64,000 bases of DNA, taken from contig CM049311.1 in NCBI GenBank assembly GCA_026874595.1, positions 10,819,676-10,883,675 on the forward strand, given 5' to 3'. Positions 56,125-64,000 of this stretch are shown in pieces (within the stretch, counting starts at the first letter, position 1; every line of letters starts with the position of its first letter). The position numbers and the translations under genes were made by a program. The notes under the pieces are model-generated. The model made no database searches. It was not told where the DNA came from and saw nothing but the letters and a program-made list of their open reading frames with translations. This DNA is from Sipunculus nudus. Taxonomy: Eukaryota > Annelida > Sipuncula > Golfingiida > Sipunculidae.

Positions 56125-57180
56125 ACCTTATTAAGATATAAAGGGATTTAAAGTGAATGTGTAAGAAACCTACCTTCATTCTTGTTTTTTATTATATAAT
56201 TCACTCATTAGCTTGACATTCTGGGGTAAAAGCAAGCAAGAAAATTATTCACACTTATCGCATAATACGTACATCTCAATGGTAGCACACTTCATATATC
56301 ATATAAATACATCGTCCCCAGTGTGGGGAAATAATAGCTTTTTCACTAATTAAATCATAGAGTGCTACGGACTGATGACTTGTTACGGGCTACTGAATAG
56401 GAACACCCTGTAAAACACGTACATTTTTTTTTTCTCACAGGATAAAAGTGAGGATTGGATGGCCATCTATTCTTTGAACGACATTATAGTGCATTATTGT
56501 GTCGAATCAAGGTGTGTTAAATTGTGCCATATTATTTGTATCAAACATGAAATGCTGAATTTATTTTGTAATATTTGTATCTGTGATCCTGTGATATCCT
56601 TCGAACAAAATATGATATGAATAAAATGTTTTAAAATAAGATGATTCTTTGCGAAATATAAACCACAATACGACTGATATTACCATGATCACAAACTTTG
56701 ATCTGTTACATGTATAAGTGGGTGTGATACAAAATTTATCATAAGGGCACCTGTAACTGTTCATCAGGTGAAACGATGTATACTTATTTTAACAGAAACA
56801 CTTACATCTTGCCGTTGGCAGATGTCTTAGCCTTAACATGCTAAAGTGGTTCTATTAAAATAAAAGTGTGTCCCCTATACTTCCAATGCAAGTGGTAGCA
56901 GACCTTTCTACCACATTTTAATTATAAATTATATTTTACAACATTTATATACTCATCTCTGAAAGTGTTGCCTCAAAATGGATTAACCCTTTGCCATATT
57001 CGTCAGCTCTTGCTCTGTCTTAGTTATAGACACTGATCCCCGGAGGGGGGGGGGGGGCAGACTGCCAGGATCCTATTTTTTTGCTGCGAGAAAAACTCAA
57101 TCATTTCAGAAGTACAACACAGAAGAGTGAAAAACACCACAATCACAAACTTGGTATATAATTTATATATAATAAATATA
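56125..57180. other. 3' flank and spacer
   Basis: Contains AATAAA at 56620-56625 and a G12 run near 57044-57057. No gene recognised. Confidence 0.4.
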
Positions 57181-58412
57181 TACAGTGAAACTCTATCTTG
57201 CGGACAACTCAGTACTCAGTAAGACGGACAACTCACTAATGCGGACACTGAATACCAGTCCCTTCAAAAATATTACGTTTAACGTAAACTCAATAAAGCG
57301 GACGACTCACTCTCTCGAACAACGGACAAACTTCCCCGTCCCGCCTGTACATCCAGCACATATTTCCACCCTCTAAAGCGAACAAACATCGGGAGGTCTA
57401 TTTTTGTGCATATATCTGAAGGAAGATGGCGCTCCGAGGTAAAAACGTCGCATGACCCGTATTGGTCACAGAGCCCGGAAGCTAGCGTGATTTAGTGAAC
57501 CATCAGGATGTTATATATAAATATACTGTCGATATAGTTGTTTATTTCAATTAATGTATTGAAATCACAATCATTATTTAATTAAGATTGACTAGTCATC
57601 CATAAAAGAAAAGCTTTCAAACAGCTTTTTATTCAACATAAGCACCATTAAAGACTCATCCGTGCTTTGTGGTCGGCGTCAGCCAGGGGAGCATTAATTA
57701 ATTAGCGAAATTATGTATGTTTGTTACGGTGTATGCGTGGTTCGGGGTTACTCACATGGTTCATTTATTAACTCACTAACGATTTTTGTAGAATTTTTGT
57801 AAACTTGAAGGGCGTTGAATTTCACAGTTTAAACTACCGATCGTTACGAACGGCATTGATAAGGGAATTTGTCAGGACATGGCAAAACAAGGTTCGTTTT
57901 CATATGAAGCCCATATAAGATGAACTTTCGAACAAACAGCCATTCTGTTTTTGTATGCCTTATGATGAAGACTAGTGATCAAGTTTCATAGCTGTGTTCT
58001 GCATTTAATTATCCTTCAACAAGTCATCATGCTGTTCATACGCTGTCAATATTTAATTAACCTTCGATTTGTCTGGTGCAACCAGGCAGAGGGTCACCGC
58101 TTGCGGATAAGATGAAGCTGGTACATCTGAATGAAACTGTCAGGATTAATGTGCAAAGAATAGCTCATGAATGTAAGATTGAAAGATAGTCTTTCTCTTT
58201 CTTTTTTCCTTTTTTTTTCTTAATTAAAATTTATAATGCATAGTTAAACTATTTTAAATGTTATTTATATATAATATATGCATTTAAAATTAAGCGTTTA
58301 ATTTATAAAACCAAAAAAAAAACAGTAATGAAGAACGCAATGTTGGAAACTCCTCTAAACAGAACAACATACTAAATCCTCCAGTCCGTTGAGTGTCCGG
58401 CTTAGAGGAGAT

Positions 58413-58420
<8 letters not shown>
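57181..58420. mobile_element. Non-autonomous pogo/Tigger-like DNA element
   Basis: The left end TACAGTGAAACTCTATCTTG is mirrored at the right, where the reverse strand reads TATAGTGAATCTCCTCTAAG. Similarity continues on both sides through cggaca-actca, giving an imperfect inverted repeat of about 30 bp. TA dinucleotides flank both ends, as expected for Tc1/mariner-pogo insertion. Subterminal copies of gcggaca-actcact recur at 57200-57330. No transposase was found in the 1.24 kb between. Confidence 0.65.

Positions 58421-58483
<63 letters not shown>
58421..58483. repeat. (TA)n microsatellite
   Basis: Pure TA run directly abutting the pogo-like element, possibly grown from its TA target. Confidence 0.95.
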
Positions 58484-58487
<4 letters not shown>

Positions 58488-60520
58488 AAAGGGTGTTACA
58501 GTAAAACAATAAAATCGATCGCTACGCTCCCTCGCATGTCGGGCTTAAGTTTCGGATCACCCATGACCCCCCCCCCCCCCCGTCCCCCCTCCACCCCATT
58601 CCCTCCTCAATTTACCCTTGTGTTTATCTATTACTGATAGATAGAAGATAGAATATAAGAAGGCTTAATAATATCACTTTCATATATAAAACCTTCAGCC
58701 TCATCTGATAAACAGCGCCATCTACTGGCCTGAGGAGTAACTTTTGCAAGCAAGGCCGAAAGTATTAACCGTACTTTACAGAATAAAAAACAGTATAAAC
58801 CGTATATTGTGGTGGTGTTTGTATTGTATGCTACAGCTTGGACTGTAGCTAAGCCATAGACACGGCCTCAGCTAATATAACAGATTGTTTTTGTGTTCTG
58901 ACATTTCTTGATACACAGGTGCGCGGATACAGGTGTATTCCCTTGCAACATCACGGATGTTGGCACGTGACCAAACAGCAGGAAACGTATTTAGTATGTA
59001 TACCTGTGCATGTATATTATGATTTTTACAAGCTTATTGCTGAGCGCATAGTACACATACGAGCCTCTAGAGGCCGCTATAGTAGGGAAATGTGATGTGG
59101 TATATTTGCCTCGTTGTTCGGGGACAACCTATGATAGATCCCGTTGTACCGGGCCTGTGCGGCTAACCGTGTTGTATTACATACTTATATTTTACACATA
59201 GATGTTCCCATTACGGAAGATTCCGATGTAATCATATCGAAACGGTATGTTTACATTTTTCATATGCATGTATTTTTTCCCAGTTTTGAAGTACATTTAT
59301 TTTTACATGCATGTCCTTTGGTATTGACATATACTGAAACGCTTACTTTACATTAGAATTATGCTGCATACTATAGAATATTCATATATTTATAATTATC
59401 AGTAGTAGTGTAGTAGTTAGTACTAGAAGTAGTATATATACTATATGTATTTTAAAAGGGTTATACAAATAGTTATTATATTCCTAATCGAGGCACTCTC
59501 CATACCTCTCGTAATGGCGTTCGGTATAGAGTTTTAATCATTATAATTATTTTTATTAGTTTTGTTCTTTCGCATGCTTTTCAGATGTCTTTTCTACGAT
59601 AAGTTGATCGTTCTGCTTTCCAGTCTTCTAATGGTTTATTTCTATGGATACCAATAGTGATTAATTGTATTTAGTCCATATAGTCCTCGTGTGTGTCATG
59701 CCCGCATGTTATGCTACTGTATCGAGCTGAACCTCTGACATTCAGCATTTACAGGTGCGAGATCTGTACAGCTGTACTGTTCTTTATGTCGCTCTGGCGC
59801 TGTTATATAGCGCTAAAATACATACACTAGCCTTGATGAACCCAGGGCCGGTACCTGCAGGCTAAATAAAGCATCTGCCCAGGACATAAGGTTTAAGTGG
59901 GCCCAGCTTGGTAGAAATAATGAATTGCAAGTATAACTATATAAACAGTTAAAATTATAAATAAATAAGTATAAACTATGTATAAGTTACTGCAGTGCTT
60001 TAACTGGTCGAAATTTAAAATTGAAAAGAGGATTTTACATGGTTTAGTTTTTACCAATTGAATTAAGATTTCCAGTCCAGACAATCAGAAAAAATAGGTC
60101 AATTACAAGGAAATTAATTAAATGGCTGCTGTATTCGCCAGATATTACAAACGTATTGAGTTTGTATAATACGGCTTCATAGTTCCTATTTTCATCGTAT
60201 GTTTGCGTGTGCTTTCGCGTGAAATGGATACAAAGTGAGCTCATACATTTTCAGATCCAAATGAACCTCAAATATTAAATCATATTTGTCAACACGAAAG
60301 GTTTCAATGAACCAAACATAACGGTATTTAATCTAGGTATATGTAATCACAAATCGACCATTGGAAGCTCGCAACTGAGCGTTAATGGTTAAAGGCTAAA
60401 GGGTGCAAATCTTTTACCTAGGACTACTGTTATGCACAAATTTCAGCTTTTAAAAGGCAGTCATATTGGAGATCCAGAACAGAAAATTATAAAAAAAAAA
60501 ATAAGATCAATGGTATTGCA
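58484..60520. other. Spacer, no gene recognised
   Basis: Contains a C15 run at 58566-58580, the CTCF-like motif, and low-complexity tagtagtag text near 59400. No sustained frame. Confidence 0.45.
58713..58728 (-). promoter_or_regulatory. CTCF consensus motif, perfect core match
   Basis: The minus strand reads CCAGTAGATGGCGCTG, which fits CCASYAGRKGGCR at all 13 positions. CTCF is conserved in most bilaterians. A motif match alone does not prove binding. Confidence 0.35.
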
Positions 60521-60524
60521 CATG

Positions 60525-60580
60525 GGCGGGGTGGGGGGGGGGGGGGTGCACACTGGCGGGGAGGGGGGGGGGGGGGGGGG
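60525..60580. repeat. G-rich tract with quadruplex potential
   Basis: Two long G runs (14 and about 18) separated by tgcacactggcgggga, each prefaced by ggcgggg, so it looks like a short duplication of a G-rich unit. Confidence 0.85.
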
Positions 60581-61483
60581 TAGGTCCATACAGGGCCCTT
60601 AGCGGTGTTAGCCACACAAATGCGTTTGGCTCGGACAAAAACACGGCTGACTTTAATGGTAAGCCGAGTTTCCTGGTTCGACTGCGCTCGCAAAATGTCG
60701 ACTGCCTTAAACTTACCTTAAAGCCTATTCATTCCACGATGTTTTAAAGAACCCATTTTATTTAACAAGTTATCTAAATTACATGTCACCCCTTTAATTT
60801 TAGAGATGTCACGTTTGACCATGTATTATAATTCGGGGAACTTCAACTTTGTCATCAGCATCAAAAACAACAAAACTAACTTTTTAATACTTTTTAAACT
60901 TTTTGTATATGTTTCGAGCATTTTTAATTATCAAAGATTTATCGGCGCCTCCTGATAAACTCGCCTGGGGTGGGCTTGATCTTTTCGGGTGGCGGCGGCG
61001 CCGGGCTCTAGGTACACCCTCAATATTTTTACCCAGTTATGAATATAGAAATAAACTCATGAACCCCTATAACTAAATGTTATGCCTCCCCGTCCGACGG
61101 GGGTAGGCTGAGATATATATATAATCAATGTGTGAACTTGTATTGATCTATACAGTACGATACACGCATATATCAGGTTTAAGTGTGTTAATCATATCTG
61201 TATTTCTAAAAACGGACATTATCTGTTGACTCAAAGAACATTTAAGGTTCTCAACAAAGACACGGAGGAAACAAATCCAAAAGAGATGGGTTTGAAGACT
61301 GCGAGATTTAGTAAATATGACCTCACAGTAAAAGTAGGGAGAGAGGTATACTTTTACTCTTAAGATGGTAATCCTTTCTCATAAACTGCATGGACCATAT
61401 CATGTAACACTGGATCCTAAAAAGCTACGAATCACTACGGATGCAATTGCCGTAAAACAACAAGCCTACAATTTGGTATTATC
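60581..61483. other. Spacer upstream of GIY-YIG fragment
   Basis: No reverse transcriptase of a Penelope-like element was recognised here. Part of the stretch may be its decayed linker. Confidence 0.35.
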
Positions 61484-61851
61484 TATGCCGCTGACGTCAC
61501 AACCCCAACCTCGGAGAAAACCTACATCGGACTTGACGGCACCGACTTTAAATCCCGCTACAGAAACCACAAGAAATCATTCAGCCACCCCAAGTACGCT
61601 AAAGACTTGGAACTTTCAAAGTTCATTTGGCTCCAAAAAAAAAAACTAACCCCCCATATTCAATAAACTGGCGGGTCTTAAAGCGCGCACCTCTTAGAAA
61701 GCTCCCAATTGGAAGTTGTAATCTTTTCCTGGAAGAAAAGGTCCAAATCATGACGTTCCCCAAGACACAAAGACTCAACAAAAGATCAGAGCTCATTTCC
61801 AAATGGAGACATAATCATAATCCCCACACACTCCCACCTGACCATGGCTGA
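61484..61851 (+). pseudogene. GIY-YIG endonuclease domain of a Penelope-like retroelement
   Basis: From 61484 one frame gives YAADVTTPTSEKTYIGLDG, FKSRYRNHKKSF and ELSKFIWL. After an 11-A run (61635-61645) the next frame gives PYSINWRVLKRAP, CNLFLEEKVQIMTF and LNKRSELISKWRH. This is the order of the GIY-YIG domain that ends Penelope-like proteins, which nicks target DNA for retrotransposition. The GIY motif is changed (the second motif YIG is kept). Two Cys of the usual zinc ligand set appear replaced (CNLF for CNLC, WRH for CRH). The only frame break is in the homopolymer. The reverse transcriptase part was not found, so this is a 5'-truncated copy. Confidence 0.7.
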
Positions 61852-61900
61852 GTGCTTCGGCACGTAATTACATAATGTCACCAACCATTCCTTAACATTT

Positions 61901-61945
61901 CACACCTGATGATTGCGGCAGCATGAAAACACGTGTTGATGTGGT
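61901..61945 (+). ncRNA. Hammerhead-ribozyme-like motif (degenerate)
   Basis: CACAC, then CTGATGA (61906-61912), a small TGC-GGCA-GCA hairpin, then GAAA (61925-61928), then the self-complementary ACACGTGT and T, with TGTGG able to pair back to CACA. This is the hammerhead core order CUGAUGA, stem II, GAAA, stem III, stem I. Penelope-like elements are known to carry such ribozymes. The base at the cleavage position would be G, not A/C/U, so this copy is probably inactive. Confidence 0.35.
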
Positions 61946-62022
61946 ACTGAACATTTTTGTTCAGCTCCTAGCATCAGGCTAATGGAGTACTGTTAGATTC
62001 GTTCAGCACCTATATACTTCTA

Positions 62023-62129
<107 letters not shown>

Positions 62130-62504
62130 GGTTCAATACATCACAGTGAAAGTGCTCTACCGTACGGGGAGCATTAATAATATTATACTATGTGTATAGT
62201 TAGCTTGATTTCATGAAGTACTACAGTACTGTTTCGTGGGTTCAGCTTGCTAGCCGGTCCACTCCTGAAATGATAATGTGTGACTTTAGTCCGTTTAAAT
62301 TAGCTTGCACTGTGGTCAATCCCAAAGCTATCTATCATTCGTTGTAGAAGCGGAAGGATACTGTTTTGTTCAGGACCGTCGAGCCGATCCTGTGTGTTTC
62401 CAACAATTGCCGTTGGTGGCGCTGCTGACGGAATCCCAGGCACGCTTCGTCCAGCGAACTGCGTCACTAAAGGACAATCCCCATTAGTTTGCTGTTGTCT
62501 GTTC

Positions 62505-62720
62505 GAGCCCTGCGTTGGCCCGAACCCGCCCCGCGGGCTGCGGGGGCCCGCAACTGTCCCGCCCCGCTTGCCCCCGCGGGCTGACTTTTTCAGTTTTTTG
62601 TGGGGCAGGGCGGGCCAAAAAAAATTCTCTGCGGGCGGGGTGGGTGCGAGCTAAAATGTGGGACTTGCAGGGCGGGACGGGTTACATGATATTTTAGTGC
62701 GGGTTTCTGCGGGCCGAAAA
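62505..62720. repeat. GC-rich inverted-repeat island
   Basis: Dominated by gcgggc/gcccgc words in an AT-rich setting. The left edge ttggcccgaacccgcc and the right edge gcgggtttctgcgggccgaa are roughly reverse complements. Possibly a short non-autonomous DNA element. ORFs on it are compositional artefacts. Confidence 0.6.
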
Positions 62721-64000
62721 CATTGTAATTTAGTGAGAAGATGATCTCATTTACTTAAATGTAAAGCACTGCAGGTCTGTTTACGTTCCTTCGGTTATTT
62801 AATTTTTTGAATTACCAATTGCACTTGTGAGATATTAATTCCCTGAATTTTGAGATAGATTCATCTTAGCAGAGACCACTTATACCAATATTGCACAAAT
62901 GTACGAGGTAAAAGCGTTGCATAATTATAGACTGTTCAGCACTGTAGGCCTATACTAGTCGCCAGTCTAAAATATTACGTAACATGGCTGAGGGTAGAGC
63001 ACCAGGATCATGCCTGTGATTTTGTAATAGTCACAGCATGGGGTGCATCTGCCTCTGTCACCAGCTGAATATAGCTTTACATAAGTCGAAAAGACTGAGG
63101 TGTGCTAATCCTGGATGAGCCAATGTACACTGGCTAGTTTAGAGGACTGCATTGGAAAAGCGGAATGAGATAACGAGCATGGGGCTCATTTGATATCTAT
63201 TTTTGTGTACACAACCATGACAAAGAGCTGACTCCCTCTGTAGTTCCATCCCCTTTCAGCTAATTTAGCTGATTATTGCTGGACAGGATTAAGCTCTTTG
63301 TCAAATAGAAGGGGTGAACTGTGGTGAGCAAGTACGTACTGTCCTCCAGCTACTGCAGCTAGTGATGAATAGTGTAACTCTAGGCATACAAACTTAATGG
63401 AAACTGATTGTTTTATACTTAAGTTTTATTTAATGAGCTTTATTGTCTGTACTCGATATGTATTCGTCGCTTGACCTCGTACACCTGTTAATTGCTCCAA
63501 AATACTCATCTGGTTTGCCTCATTAAATGACACTCATCCAAACAACTGAAGGTGTGAAATCAACGGCGGTCACTCAGGTGTTGACAACTGTCCCCAAACA
63601 ACTCAAGGGTGTTAAATCATTAATTTAGTGGCACAATAAGCATCCATAAGCAGTGAGGCGTGACATGTTGTAAACACAGACGCGGTCAGGTCAGCCGAGT
63701 CCAATCGATAACATCCCGGCTTTACGAGCTAGAATCAGGTGTTGGCGTATGATCAAGGGAATGTGGCACTTTTGAGTGAAAAAAGCACCTGGCGGATGGC
63801 GGATAGCGAGGCTGGCTAATGAACGAGGTAAATAAGTAGAAAGGAAATCGGGACTTTGTCATTTGTTGGCGGTAGGCGAGGTTGGCGGATAAACATGGGG
63901 CGAATGAAAGATGTTAGACTGTACCTTTATAGTAAATATACGGACTTATACATACAATAAAACAGCAGAGGTACATGCGAATTGGCAAGAAACATACATA
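62721..64000. other. Terminal spacer, no gene recognised
   Basis: No sustained frame. An 11-bp perfect inverted repeat (GACAAAGAGCT at 63219-63229; AGCTCTTTGTC at 63292-63302) is the only structure noticed. Confidence 0.45.

Noticed and set aside
62394-62697. Ala/Gly/Pro-rich ORFs
   Set aside because: Compositional artefacts of the GC-rich island.

Overview
The window is eukaryotic, AT-rich and repeat-dense. It shows canonical GT/AG introns, long (TA)n microsatellites, diverged minisatellites and decayed transposable elements of several classes. The mixture is Tx1/L1-like and R2-like LINEs, a Penelope-like GIY-YIG fragment, a P-superfamily transposase, PIF1-helicase and PHD-finger pieces, a pogo/Tigger-like terminal-repeat element and Maverick/Polinton-like relics. 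That mixture fits a lophotrochozoan invertebrate, most likely a mollusc such as a bivalve. This is an inference from element types; no species-diagnostic gene is present.

Layout. 0.6-4.25 kb is a long interspersed repeat built around a 34-35 bp minisatellite; a second copy with a shorter array lies at 45.2-47.6 kb. 5.0-10.2 kb is a run of minus-strand gene relics: a capsid-like protein, an AT-hook peptide and lysine-rich proteins. I read it as a decayed virus-like (Polinton/Maverick-type) element. 10.5-12.4 kb (+) holds PIF1 helicase and PHD-finger exons. 14.0-15.8 kb (-) is a P-superfamily transposase. 16.9-23.44 kb (-) is one complete LINE insertion with a visible target-site duplication and an unexpected third long ORF. 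25.35-28.9 kb (+) is an R2-clade LINE. 29.8-33.6 kb contains small ORFs, a protein-primed DNA polymerase B relic (-) and an unrecognised gene (+), part of which recurs at 47.9-48.9 kb. 34.7-38.2 kb is mostly diverged tandem repeats and a tRNA-derived SINE. 39.5-42.9 kb (+) carries exons of a monocarboxylate-transporter-like (SLC16/MFS) gene. 50.7-51.4 kb is a probable solo LTR. 54.46-56.12 kb (+) is the only long undamaged reading frame, a 554-residue unrecognised, probably N-myristoylated repeat protein. 57.2-58.4 kb is a non-autonomous pogo-like element. 61.5-62.0 kb (+) is a Penelope-type GIY-YIG domain followed by a hammerhead-ribozyme-like motif. The last 1.3 kb holds nothing I recognise.

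Function. Two host genes are credible: the transporter and the 554-residue protein. Almost everything else is mobile or viral in origin and broken. Several breaks (helicase, GIY-YIG domain, transporter) are single-base shifts, two of them in 11-A runs. Some may therefore be assembly errors rather than real mutations.
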